Source: Pohlia nutans
Taxonomy: Eukaryota > Streptophyta > Bryopsida > Bryales > Mniaceae
Reading direction: 5' to 3'
NCBI GenBank assembly: GCA_022496805.1
Contig: CM040101.1
Coordinates: 29,179,529-29,243,528, forward strand
Length of the DNA: 64,000 bases
The position numbers were made by a program, and so were the translations under genes. This document shows, one piece after another, positions 1 to 11,042 of the stretch; the first letter of the stretch is position 1; the number at the start of each line of letters is the position of its first letter. The notes beneath the pieces are model-generated. The model searched no databases, was not told where the DNA came from, and worked only from the letters and a program-made list of their open reading frames with translations.

Positions 1-505
1 TTTTGCTTACATAATGGGGGATAATGTATAGTTCAAATGTGCTTGCTTACTTGATTGAACTGTATGTTTATTTGCTTGAATTAAGTGTATGCACGCTTGC
101 ATGCTCGAATCAAGTAAGCCTATTCTGTAGTGATTGCTGGAGTGAGTTGTCTGGTTAATTCCCTGAACAAATTGCTGGAGTGATTTGTCTGCTTACTTTC
201 AATTGGGGATTTTTATAAATGAATGTATAAGCGTACATTCACAGATAGAGAGCTCTTGTCTTGATTCTATGGGTGCTGGTACATGGATTTGTAATGCATG
301 GTGTTTTTATTGTGCTGTCTTTCCCACACCTTGAATGTATAATGAGCTTTTGATTGAATGAAGCTCATATAGCAAATTTGTTTGCAATTTCGTCCGAATG
401 AGATGCTTGAATGGTGATATGGTTGAAACATTGAATTCCAAATCAATTTGCTGTATGCTATAAAATCTCAGTTCATTGATTAGTGTATTGGTTGCAATGT
501 TTCAG
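1..505. other. no gene recognised; left edge
   Basis: AT-rich sequence with no convincing ORF. A short imperfect direct repeat built on TTGCTGGAGTGA lies near 138-200. It could be intron or upstream DNA of the gene to the right, because a good splice acceptor (TTTCAG) ends at 505. Confidence 0.3.
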
Positions 506-572
506 ATTGAGCAATTTGGGCATCAGGAGCAATTTCTCTGTACAGTTTCCAATTCATATTCCAAGAGATTAG
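506..572 (+). CDS. possible small internal exon (67 nt)
   Basis: Bounded by a textbook acceptor (pyrimidine-rich, TTTCAG ending at 505) and a textbook donor (GTGAGT starting at 573). At least one frame is open throughout. If real it would be an upstream exon of the ParB-like gene, leaving an intron of about 1.6 kb filled with family A palindromes. No similarity is recognised and the link to the exon at 2186 is only positional. Confidence 0.25.
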
Positions 573-700
573 GTGAGTGCTCTACTGACTACTATGAATT
601 CTATAATGTTTCATTCTGCTGTGCACTACCATTGTCTACCTGTAAATGATAGACAATAGTTTTTAGGTTTGCTCTGTTTTGCTATGTTGGGTTTTGCTAT

Positions 701-2110
701 GTTAGGTCGATGTCAGTTTAGGTCGATGTCAGTTTAGGTCGACCCGATGTAAATAGACAGAGAAACTCTGCCGAGAAAAGGCAAATTAGATCGACCCGAC
801 CTAAAATTCACCAATAAATTTCACAAATCAGCTCGAATCGACCTAAACTGCAGTCAATTCAGCTCGACCCGACCTAAAATTAACCAATAAATTTCACGTA
901 TCAGCTCGAATCGACCTAAATTGTAGTCCATTCAGCTCGACCCGACCTAAAATAATCAATTCAACGATCACTACAAGGGAAAAGAAAATAATATAATTGT
1001 CTCGTCCCAGCAATTTAGGTCGACTCGACCTAAATCCGCACGTAACGATAAAATGGACCGGATGTAGGCTACAATAGTATAGCAATCAAAATGTCCATTT
1101 GTAAATTCCGGTCGCATCGACCTAAACTACCCCATCATATAATATGCATTTGCCCAATTCTACCTACAAACTGCGTACGATTCAGCTCGAGTCGACCTAA
1201 ATGACAGAAATCGTCGTCCAAAAGATGCGGAAATTCAGGTCGAGTCGATCTAAACTGCACTAAATATCATACTGAGAAAGAGAAGGAGGCAATTGAAACC
1301 AGGACGAAGTTCCAAATAAAGTAGAGTAGGTCGGTAGCGATAAAAATGATCTGCTATGCAATAAGAACTGACCTAAATCAATCTAAACACTGCGTGTGAT
1401 TCAGCTCGACTCGACCTAAATTACGCAGCTCGTCTATGAATGAACTGTGACCATTCAGATCGAGCCGAGCTAAATTGCTCTAAATAGCCTTCGGAGAAAA
1501 TTGATGAATCAGTTACAGCAGTTTAGGTCGATTCGACCTAAATGGTTGGGCTACGCTTAAATGCCACCCGCGTAGTACAAGAGCAAATTAGAGTGGTGAA
1601 CTTACACGGCATAAGATTCAGCTCGACTCGACCTAATCTGTACTCGATAGAGTCCCATTAAACGGATCAACCCAAGAAGTAACTCATATATTTTGAATAT
1701 CGCGCAATCCAAACATGCTTGACGATAGTTGCTCTTTAGGTCGAATCGACCTAAAAGTGTATGACATTCTACCTTGCCATAGTAGTCACAACTGTAGGTA
1801 TGATGGTTGTAATAGTTACAACCACGTTCAAGAATCCGAGACATGAATGCTTACGATACCCTTCAGGACGCATTAATCTCTATTTGTAACGCACTTTAGC
1901 TCGTACCGACCTAATCACCTGCCTCTACACATTAGCTCGTATCGACCTAAACACATCCATGTAAGATAACGAAGAACAAGTGCGCTTAGATCGGGTCGAC
2001 CTAAGAATGTACATGACATTCTACATGCAGGTTACTGCGACTCATTGTATGGAAGACTATGTGTTGTAAGCAATTTAGCTCGCATCGACCTAAACACTTG
2101 TATGTACACT
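701..2110. repeat. palindrome family A: diverged satellite
   Basis: About eighteen copies of a near-palindrome made of two 10-base arms, TTTAGGTCGA and its complement, around one free base. A frequent variant has left arm CAGCTCGA. Perfect examples are at 1014-1034, 1522-1542 and 1735-1755. Two interleaved series of centres repeat at about 217-220 bp (1024, 1244, 1464 and 1191, 1410, 1627), with pairs 53-54 bp apart. Flanks of the 1191 and 1410 copies are still alignable, so this was once a tandem array. A younger tandem duplication of 73 bp covers 804-951, and an 18-bp unit is repeated at about 701-745. No ORF here is convincing. Confidence 0.85.
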
Positions 2111-2185
2111 CTGTGCACAGAAATGGAGCAAGAGATGAGGACACTAAAGGCAGAAGAAGTAAAACACCTGGAGTGCTACTACTAG

Positions 2186-5100
2186 AGAGCTGCGGAGCAG
2201 CCAACCGCGGACGATGCCGAAGGCGACGACCTCGCAAACTTTGGTGAATACTGGGACATGGCTGACCAGGATTTGGTTGAGTTCTGGAGTCTTAACATGA
2301 TTCCAATGACACGTGACTTGAACTTCATAACGAAGAACAAGAATAATCTTGCGTTCCTGCCGTTGTCAATACAGGAAAAGGTGAAAGATATGAACGCGGG
2401 AAATGAATCCATAGTATACGTGCATTGCGTCACTACGAACAACGAATTCCCGAGGCACCAGCAGTACAATTTCACGCTCACATTCAACTCCGCTCTAATT
2501 CCTTTCAACTTGAGCCCCTTAATAGCCTCCTTGGAAACAACAGAGTTCAGTGGTATGGTCAAGGAGCTGGAGGAACAATTCGACAAGAAATTCTTTGAGG
2601 GCAGCAACGGACAGCCGCTGCATGGGGCAAAGCTGTGCTCCAAGATCCGGAAGCTTATCCAGAATTTCGACATCCTGAAAATGAAGCTGGACATGCAGAG
2701 GACAATGATGACACCTCAGTCTGTGTCCCTTGATACCCAAAGCCAAGGGAGTGCGGGATCCATGGGCATAAATTCGCCTAGACCGCAACAGAGCCGAGGC
2801 AAACGTAAGTTGAACACCCCTCAGACACCTTCGACGGCACCACGCCAGAGTCACCTAGGGTCCAGCTCCAAGAAGAGGCCAACTATAGAAAAATCGGCGC
2901 CTGCAGCCATCAACGAGGGGAGGTTGGCGTCCGCCCTGACCTCATTGCCGGAGTCATTGGAGGTGAACAGGACTCCTGACTACGCACGCTCGACCGAGGC
3001 GTACAGGACGTTCTGGTCGTCATGCACTGATGTGTTCCTGTTCGGCGTCAAGACAAAATTCTCGCTCCCCATCGAGCAACTAGTCGAAGCCCCTCCGCAC
3101 ATGAACATCCGCTCGTTCGAGCCGGGTCTGGCGAAGAAGATAATGACCTTCCTCATCAACATGCCCGACAGGAGCACCAAGCAGACCCTGTGCGTGATGC
3201 CTTGCGACCTGGAACAGCGGCCGACGGACTGGAACTCCATCAAAGATGGAAAGTTTTGGCTAATCAACGGGCAGCACAGCATCAAGGCAAGTTACATGAT
3301 GCGCGAGGAAGGAATGGCCGCAGACGACATCAAAGAGTTCGCGCAATGGAACTGCTTTGTGGTTTGGATGAAGAATAATGAAACCCTTCGTTCCATATCC
3401 GCCTACTACAACCGCGTGAACCACTTTGGTGTCATCAAGCCGTCGTGGGCCACCAACATATTGGGAGCGCGGCAAGTGTGGATAAATCTCGGTCACCCTA
3501 AGAACCCCAAGGAAGCAGTGGAGGTGGGAAGGGTCAATCAGGCCCTGAGGACGAGGGACGCCCAGAAGAACAGAGAGAGGTTCAATGTAATGTTCAGCTC
3601 GACTCGACCTAAATTGCTTGCTGCTACGCTATCGTTTCCTAAATTCCACTCCGTAGTCCGTCCACTTAGAGTATACCTATTGCAACACAAGTTAGGTCGA
3701 CTCGACCTAATCTGCTCAGAAGTTCGTCATTTTGTATACAAGTCATGCGCTCCTACACCTCTGCTGCTTTAGGTCGAGTCGACCTAAATATTGCATAGTA
3801 GCTAACAGTGTATGTAACCGTGCAGGAGTTTCGAAATGCTATGAAACTGCGGTTCGCGATGATCGACGTGACGCAGTCCCAGAAGGACGCCAAGAAAAGT
3901 AATGCGGATGTACTTCTCGACATCCACAATGAGCTCAAATTAATCACTGCGCCCGACAACGTGTTTGATCTCTGGAGCGAAGTGATCTCAAGCGCAGGTG
4001 CTGGCGAGCTTATCAACCCAGACACTGGATTGAAGTTCAAGGCGAAGACTACCTGGAATCCCGAGAGTGGAAATCTCACTCGCGAGTTCTTCAAGTGGTT
4101 GGGAAATTTGACCTACGAGGACCTGGCGAAGCTTGCAGGACATATCTTGAACGTCGAAAACCCCAAGTGGAATTACGGTTATCCAAAGGTGACGATCAAG
4201 GCGATCTCTTCGGTTCTCGAGAGGTGCTATTTGACCAAGGAGTGGGTGGAGAGGAGGAAGCGGAAGCACCTTGTCAAGAAGGAATTGTTCAATATCAATA
4301 GTGATCTCGGACACTTCAATTCGGCGGGGGACCTCGTGCCGGAGAAGTGGAGGCAGTTCAAGGAGGAGTACAACGTCACGAGGGCGACCATGAATGTGCT
4401 CCTCGAGCGGCCAAGAGAGCAATACTTCAAGGAGGCCAAGCAGATCCGGAGCAAGAATAAGAAGACCGCGGAAATATCTCCCTACGCTGCCGAATTCTTC
4501 AAAGTCTTCCTTGAGAAGAAGAAAAATTTCAGAAAACCGGCCGGAGAAGCTCACTACCGGCCATACGACCGAGAGCACAACGAGCACGCCGACTGGGGCG
4601 AGGGCGCCTGGACAGCCAACACGCCTACCGTCTACACGGGAACCAAGTTCACCTGTGCTGCGCTGGTACGTAGTCCAGCACTTGGACACATGCTCTTCAG
4701 CTCGTGTCGAGCTAATCTTATGTAGTGTTAGCGTTACAACATTTTAGCTCGGGTCGACCTAAACTCCTTAATTGCTGTTCTGCTCTGGTCTGATGTGTCC
4801 AACTTGACCCGCACTGAATTTCAGCTCGTGTCGAGCTAAGCGTTAGGTGTTCAAGTCCAGGAATCGATGCTGTACTTTAGCTCGGGTCGACCTGAAACTA
4901 GTATCCTCTCCGCCTGTCACAGTTTAGGTCGGCTCGAACTAAACATTATTTGTTCGTGAACTATATGGTTCTCTAACTTGCTTGATGACCGTCATGCTAT
5001 TTGTGCAGATGAGTTGTGTAAACACCTACGCTATCGGGTCGAATCACACTTCGGTATTCTGGACTGCCATCGCGAACGACGCCTCGGACCTCGACAAGGC

Positions 5101-5984
5101 AGACTTCCTCGCGGACGGATATCCAGTGCAGGTCGAGGGAAATCAGAGTACCCCTAGTGCACGACTTGCGCCGTCTTCATCAAAGAGGAAAGCCAGTGGT
5201 GCGTGGGTTAGTCCTTCGAAGAGGAAGAGGGATGACACGGACGTCGAGGACTCCTCTTCTGATGACGAGGGTGACGACTTGAACGATGAAGATTTCACTC
5301 CTGCTCCATTGGAGACGCCCCGAAAATCTGATGCGCCCGGATCATCTGCGTCCTCGGGCCAACCTCTTGCGTCTCCTTCCACCACGCCGAAGTCGAAGAA
5401 GAAGAAGCGGGGGTCTGTCACTGAACTTATCAATTTGATGGCTGCCTCGCTTTAAGGTCTCGCTACGACGACCAAGGCGAACTCGGAGCTCAATCTCAAG
5501 ATGCACGAGGAGGCGAGGAAGGACCAGCAAGATTTTCAGAAGTTCATGATGGATCAGCATAAGCAACAGATGGAGGCGATCCAGTTGCAGCAACTGCAAC
5601 AGCAACAGCAACAGAATGCCATGCAGCAGACATTGCAGGCATTAATGACGGGCTTAATGCCGGGTCCTCTCGCCGCATTGACCCCCCCGCCGTCGACCCC
5701 TCAACCACTGCTGCTTGGTAATCATTAGTCGGGATCAGACATCAGCGGAGGTTCTGCTCCTCCTGCACTCTCGCCTGACGCTCCGGCTCCTCCGCTTCCC
5801 CCTGTGCCCTCGCCTGTCGCTCCGCCTCCTCCGCCTCCACCTGCTCTAGCGTCCGCTCCACCGGCTCCTCGGCAAATGTCCTCGACCGCTACTGATGATG
5901 CCGACGACAGTCTGGAATTCAGCGGAGCTGCTGGCAGTGCAGATGCGGACACTGCTGCCTCGCCCGACACTGACGCTGCAGCAG
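2186..5984 (+). CDS. ParB/sulfiredoxin-like domain protein, multi-exon
   Basis: Proposed exons are 2186-3586, 3826-4665 and 5009-5984. The first two introns are phase 0 with GT-AG ends. The first ATG in frame is 2258, but the frame is open back to an acceptor at 2185, so the N-terminus may lie further upstream. Around 3239-3295 the protein reads DGKFWLINGQHSIKAS, matching the G-Q-H-R type signature of ParB/Srx folds. In bacteria these bind CTP and parS DNA or act as nucleases; the role in a eukaryote is unknown. A Ser/Pro/Lys-rich linker precedes this domain. The C-terminal exon is acidic and Ser-rich, then Gln-rich, then Pro-rich. The frame contains a TAA at 5453-5455 and a TAG at 5726-5728. 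The TAG could lie in an alternative 132-nt intron (5718-5849), but the TAA cannot be removed convincingly, so the protein may end there or the locus may be decaying. Both introns hold family A palindromes. Confidence 0.6.
3587..3825 (+). other. intron 1 of the ParB-like gene, with palindromes
   Basis: Starts GTAATG and ends TGCAG; both exon ends are phase 0. It contains three family A palindromes, near 3597, 3692 and 3768, the last one perfect. Confidence 0.65.
4666..5008 (+). other. intron 2 of the ParB-like gene, with palindromes
   Basis: Starts GTACGT and ends TGTGCAG, phase 0. It contains five family A copies, near 4698, 4744, 4821, 4875 and 4922. Several use the variant arm CAGCTCG or TTTAGCTCG. 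Confidence 0.65.
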
Positions 5985-6232
5985 GTGGTTCTCAATAATC
6001 ACTCGATGTCATTTGTATAGTTTTAGCTCGACTCGAGCTGATTTGTATCATAGGTTGCACTTTGTAGGATTTTTGTATAGACGGCTGTAATATTTAGGAA
6101 GCTCAACTCCTTGTTGAGAAGTGCACTTAGGACATTTATTCCAGCAACATTTTTTGTACTTCAAATTTTTGGCCCATATTTTAATTTACATACTCCTCAC
6201 TCGGAATTTCTGTTCATCTTTTGTCATCGCAG
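5985..6232 (+). other. possible intron joining the ParB-like and FCP1-like parts
   Basis: A donor at 5985 (CAG before GTGGTT) leaves one base of a codon, and an acceptor ending at 6232 (ATCGCAG) supplies the other two, so the frame is kept. The interval holds a family A palindrome near 6022 and, just inside it, a TAA at 5996-5998 that would otherwise end the upstream ORF. The alternative is an intergenic gap between two genes. Confidence 0.45.
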
Positions 6233-7486
6233 GCTCATTCCGTGCCCACAATGTGTCTCATGTTCAATTGCCTTCTGCTGTGCTTCCCCTACCACAATCT
6301 ACTCCGGACAGTTCGTCCTTGGAGCCCAGTCCGCCCTCGCCTAGGGTCCCCCCTTGTCCTGTTGTCCCTCCGTCCTCTCAAACAATTGTGCCACCTGGTA
6401 GATTTAAGCAGAGTACGCAATTGGATGAGCGTACACGTACTTCGGCCTCCCGCCCTCTAAACGTAGCCGGAGCTGCACCTTCGGCGGTCACTCCTGTGGC
6501 CAGTGCGAAGTCAATCGAGTCCTCCGGCCTTCAGGTTCGTTTCGTTAGTCCCTTAGTGATGGCTTGGTCTTTTGGTTGCTTGTCTTCGTGCTCGCCTTGA
6601 TCTTTTACTGTTTTTTTGCCGTGTCGTCCGAAATGTGCCAGTTCAGGATCATAATTGGCTGCACATTTGTCTGCCCCGTTGTCGCCAGGAATCCGGCCCT
6701 CCTCTTTCTCATGGAGGTTCTTCGGAGGCGGTCATTCGTTCGCCACTGCCTAGGGCGCCCAAGAAATGGCTCAATGTCGTGCTGGACCTGAATGGAATCC
6801 TCTGCGTCTGCGAGGATTTGAAATCCAAGTCCACGCCTACGCCCTTTAACGATTACAATGCGCCGCACTCAGCCGTTCTCCCGGCTGTAGTGGGGCCCAA
6901 AGCAGTATACGTACGCCCCCTCTGCTTCTCGTTCCTCCGGGAGCTGAGCATGATCGCTGACATTACCGTCTGGAGTTCTATGAGGAAGTCTTCCACTGAA
7001 TTGGTAGTTCGATATCTTTTCCGTGGCATCCAGCTCCCTTCCCTTGTACTTGGCCAAGACTCGTGCGAGACCCTCAAGTGTAGGGATAGGCATGGCAGGG
7101 TGTCCTCGTTCAAAGTGCCTGGCACTGATAAGGACTTGTTCCTTAAGAATCTCGTCAAGTTGTTCACAGGATATGGTGGCAGATTCACGTCTGCAAACAC
7201 CATTGTAGTGGACGATAGCCCTATTAAGCACATTCTGAATGAGCCCCAGAATGTAATTCTCCCTGACTCTTGGTCATACGTCGGGGATGGTGCGAGTGAC
7301 AATTTTCTCCATGATGTTCTACTTCCATGGTTTCGACGTCTCCATCGCAGTCCTGGCCCAGGGTTGTCATCATTCCGAATGAACGATAATATTGGGCGAC
7401 GTATGCTCTGCGACGAGCCCGACCGTCGACAGTACAGCGCCCTTATAGATGCTGTACACGCATCCCGTAGTTTGCCTAGGTCCTAG
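6233..7486 (+). CDS. FCP1/NIF-like phosphatase domain (HAD fold)
   Basis: Exons are 6233-6534 and 6689-7486, split by a 154-bp phase 0 intron (GTTCGT to CGCCAG). The first exon is Pro/Ser-rich and has no in-frame ATG, which supports an upstream exon and fits splicing from the ParB-like gene. The second exon carries the HAD motifs in order: VLDLNGILC (motif I, with Asn in place of the second Asp of DxDxT), VWSSM, and VVDDSPIKH near 7207-7233, followed by a C-terminal helix. Plant NIF-family proteins often read DLNG at motif I. FCP1 relatives dephosphorylate serine in proteins such as the RNA polymerase II tail; the altered motif I leaves activity here uncertain. It ends at TAG 7484-7486. Confidence 0.65.
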
Positions 7487-7792
7487 TTGTTTGTACAGTT
7501 GTATAGCTGGACTCCCTTTTCCTAGTGATGTAGCCGTTCCAGACTACATATTAGTTTTTGGTCGCCTTGACTGATCTGTATATGTCCTAATTGTAATATA
7601 TCTGCCCTTCACATCATTACTGCTTGAGTACTTTGCGAGATGAATTTTATGAATGTTGTCCCTTCGATTTGTTATGTCTTCATCGCCTTCTTGTTCAATT
7701 AGCATCATGTTCTGCTCTTCTCTAGTGCTTAGAATATTTTGTTTCGTTGCAATTCGCTGCTAGGATTTGACCTCGTCACTAATTCTCTTCAG
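7487..7792. other. AT-rich gap or intron
   Basis: No ORF. It ends in a clear splice acceptor (TCTCTTCAG, ending at 7792). A weak donor at 7454 (GTACAC) inside the FCP1-like exon would be in the right phase, so the following exons could belong to the same transcript. Confidence 0.3.
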
Positions 7793-8612
7793 GCAAGGTA
7801 TGCCACTGCGATTCCGGTCCACGGTACTGACCTCCAATGCATAGCGTCAGTCGACTCTATCATGGACTACGGCCAGTATGCTATACACAGTAAAGGAAAC
7901 TTCATGTGCCCGGCAGCTACGGCCCAGTCAACGATGGACTTTTCCACCAGGCCAATTGAGGATGGTGTAGTGACAAGCCCCCCCAACGGTGGGCCGCGTC
8001 CTCTGTCCTTGCGCTCTCCTTCTCCTCTGGGGTCACGGGAACCCTCTACGTCTCGTCGCTCTCGTTCTCTGTCTAATAGAGCGCCACAAAGAAAGCTTTA
8101 TGAAGACGTTGCATGCCCAATTGATTCTATAGAGGTACGAATACTTTCTTTTCCCGCACTATTATTTCTCTTCCAAGGACTTCACTTGCGATTTTCTTAT
8201 ACATTTCAATGTATTGCAGGGTTCCGACATGCGGAATAGATGCAAGTCATCTGCTACTTTAAATGCTATCGGAAAGCCCCCTGCGATGCTGTCATCAAAC
8301 CCGCCTCCTCTAATTCAAGCCCGTGTTGATGTGCCTCCTCGTGCGCCCTTGCGTACTCGTCACCCTTCATTGAATGAGGGTCTTCGAGAGACTCAGTCAC
8401 ACGACGGACTTCTACCCAGAAGGAGCTCCGCTCCTGTTCGAGATGCGTGGGAGCAACGCTCTGCTCCTGTTCGAGATGCGTGGGAGCAGCGGATGCTGCA
8501 GCAACAGAGGCGAGGGATTGCGCAACAACGATGTATGAAGTGGACCGGCTATACTCGTGGTCCTGCGATCTTGAAGGCAGTAGCTGAACTTAAGAGCCGA
8601 TCACATTCATGA
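7793..8612 (+). CDS. hypothetical Arg/Ser/Pro-rich protein, two exons
   Basis: Exons 7793-8134 and 8220-8612 are joined in phase 0 across an 85-bp intron (GTACGA to TTGCAG). No known domain is recognised. The first exon starts at an acceptor, so the true start lies upstream, either in a separate gene or in the FCP1-like transcript. The protein has an Arg/Ser-rich block (near 8020-8075). Near 8430-8490 an 11-residue unit is duplicated in tandem (APVRDAWEQ is repeated) by a 33-bp duplication. The end is basic and Lys/Arg-rich. The stop is at 8610-8612. Confidence 0.45.
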
Positions 8613-9032
8613 TACCGCTAGGCATTTTATTTGCGATTACTATATAGACTTATAAAAAAACGTGGAGCTGATGTTTTTATATAGGATTTTGCGCTGCGCC
8701 CATTTTTTTTCCTCACATTATGAGACATTATCATGATTCAATTACAGTCCCGCAATACAAAAACAAAAAAAATGTATATTCGTTTTATACTTACTATAAA
8801 TAGATGTCACTTCTTAAATCTTTTATTGCCCACTTGTATTAAATGTACTCAATTTGATCTTCAGTGTGTCCATTTTCTATTGTTTCAGCTTATTTTTGGA
8901 ATGGTTAGTGCTCTGATTTGGGTTGGGTTAACACTTTTTGGACTCTCATTATTCTGGAATTCTCTCATTATAATGAATATTATGTTTACTGCTGTACACT
9001 GCTGTACAGACACGTACTGAGTATCATTTAGC
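8613..9032. other. AT-rich, no gene seen
   Basis: Likely 3' flank of the preceding gene. Short ORFs here have no coding character. Confidence 0.4.
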
Positions 9033-9331
9033 GTCAATGAAAGTAAAAATGACAAGTGACAAACTCCTATTTCTCTTTAGCTTTGAACGAATTGTATTAA
9101 AAGACATCATTTATCATGGTACTCTCAATGAAAAGTAAAAATGACAAATGGCAAACTCCTATGTAGTGTGAAGGGACACTATTTCTCTTTAGCTTTGAAC
9201 GAATTGTATTAGAAGACATCAATTATCATGGTACTCTCAATGAAAAGTAAAAATGACAAATGGCAAACTCTTATGTAGTGTGAAGGGACACTATTTCTCT
9301 TTAGCTTTGAACAAATTGTATTGAAAGACAT
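9033..9331. repeat. 112-bp tandem repeat, about 2.6 copies
   Basis: The block starting ACTCTCAATGAAAAGTAAAA recurs at 9121 and 9233. A shorter first copy starts near 9033. The copies differ by few substitutions, so the array is young. Confidence 0.8.
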
Positions 9332-9333
9332 CA

Positions 9334-10104
9334 GGGTGGTTGCAAGCTACGGTCACCCAAGCTTTTTGTCGCGGCATGCAAATTTGTGCACTTACCCAAT
9401 CTTTGGAAAATCATCAATAAATATTGGAATGGAATTTTGTGACGAAACAAATTGCATTGTTTCTAGAATTCCAAAGTTAAGATGTCTACCACAATAAATT
9501 TTGCAAAATTCCAATCTTTCTATCCAAATTAAGCATTTCTTCTTGGATTTGGTAGCGTGTCGCTTGTCAAAAGTGCACCTATTTTATGGGAAATGCTAGA
9601 AGGGGGTCAAATTTGAACTTCAAAAATTTATAGCAACATACCACAAGTGTGTAAAAAGTTACCATATTTTATTTTTTTCGGTATTACGCTTACTTATTTT
9701 TTAATTAATTGTTTTGTGATGTTTTTGTTTTTTTAGATTTTCGTGCAGTTAAAACTTATTTTTGGATTTTTTTTTTTTGGAAATGAAATAATGGTTCAAT
9801 TTCAGAGGTGGGATATGAAATGCATTTTTCATAAAACCTAGCTAAGGATGTTATGTAAAAAAGGCTCTAATTACCCCTACTCGGTAAAAAACAGAAAAGG
9901 CTATTGAGTGATGCCCAAAGACTTGAAATTAACTTAAAAATTGCTAAAGTGAAAGTATTAGCATAAACCCTATTTGGGATGGTGAAATTTTTGATCTAAT
10001 TGAAAGTTGAGAGGTGCGCATTACTACGCTAGTGCACGAGCTGCATGGCCTTTAGCTGCACAAGCTGCACTCCCCACTTGGTAGACCGTAGCTTGCAATC
10101 ACCC
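9334..10104. mobile_element. non-autonomous DNA transposon, GGGTG ends, 4-bp TSD
   Basis: 771 bp with imperfect terminal inverted repeats. The left end begins GGGTGGTTGCAAGCTACGGT and the right end is its near-complement. The element is flanked by ATCA at 9330-9333 and 10105-10108. No transposase is seen inside; the interior is AT-rich. It shares its end type, and the TACGGTCACCC stretch, with the element at 28902-29156, which also has a 4-bp duplication. Superfamily not recognised. Confidence 0.8.
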
Positions 10105-10108
10105 ATCA

Positions 10109-11040
10109 ATTATCCTTAAACACTGAATACACTCCATTTAGTGTAGCAAGAGTGAGTTTTTAGGGCCCTGGTTATTAATGTCTTATCTAATGTCACAGGC
10201 CAAAGAAACTGTTCACCAATCTAGAGTGATATCCAGAGTGATAGTGGAGAATGATGCTTAGAAAATGTTTAAAAGAAGCTAAGCATTGTGTAGACAAACA
10301 TCGTGTGTAAGTTGTGATATGACATCTAGTAAGGTTGAATGTCTGGTGGCGTTTACCGGTATTATATTTGTGTGGTCCTTGGTCAAGACCGGATAGGGTT
10401 ACTCTTGTTGCTGCTGCACTATTGCGTCCCTTCAATATAGCTCCATTGTTGCCCTCCCAGAGTCTCTCATACTCGAGAACTAGATGAAAAGTGCTCTCTT
10501 GACTCTCAATCCTAGCATGTTAAGAAGTGACCCTTCAAATTGCTATTTAATTGACTATATCCCCACATTTTACTTGTGATTGGTCCATTGACTATTTGAA
10601 GTGCACTTTTGATGTGTGAGGGACGTACAAGGGTAGGGGAGTGTAAGTGCAAGGGCTCTTCAAATGTAAATGAATAATTTCAGCGAGTCATGTCTAGCGT
10701 ATACGAGTAGAGATGTTCTTACACTTATCTTAGAGGCACCATAAGAACCTTCACTTGTTTGTAAATTGTAATACATTTAATAATAACTATTGCAAAATTG
10801 GGTGGAAGTTAGTTCATCATGGATCATGGATTAGTCCTGTTGGGCGGATCAGTAGATCAGTAAAGGTACTGTAATTTGTTTGGCTCCAGCCTAAATAAAA
10901 TAAAATGGTGTCAATAGGAACAACTTGGTTACAAAGTACAACCATGTACACCTAGCCAAAAATACTGGTGCGCTACTTGCATGCTTTTTTAGATTGTGCA
11001 AGTATGTGGATTATGTGTAGCACTAAAGCCTAACTGTTAG
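10109..11040. other. no gene seen
   Basis: AT-rich DNA. The part nearest the right end may hold further decayed piggyBac sequence, but I could not align it. Confidence 0.3.
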
Positions 11041-11042
11041 CT

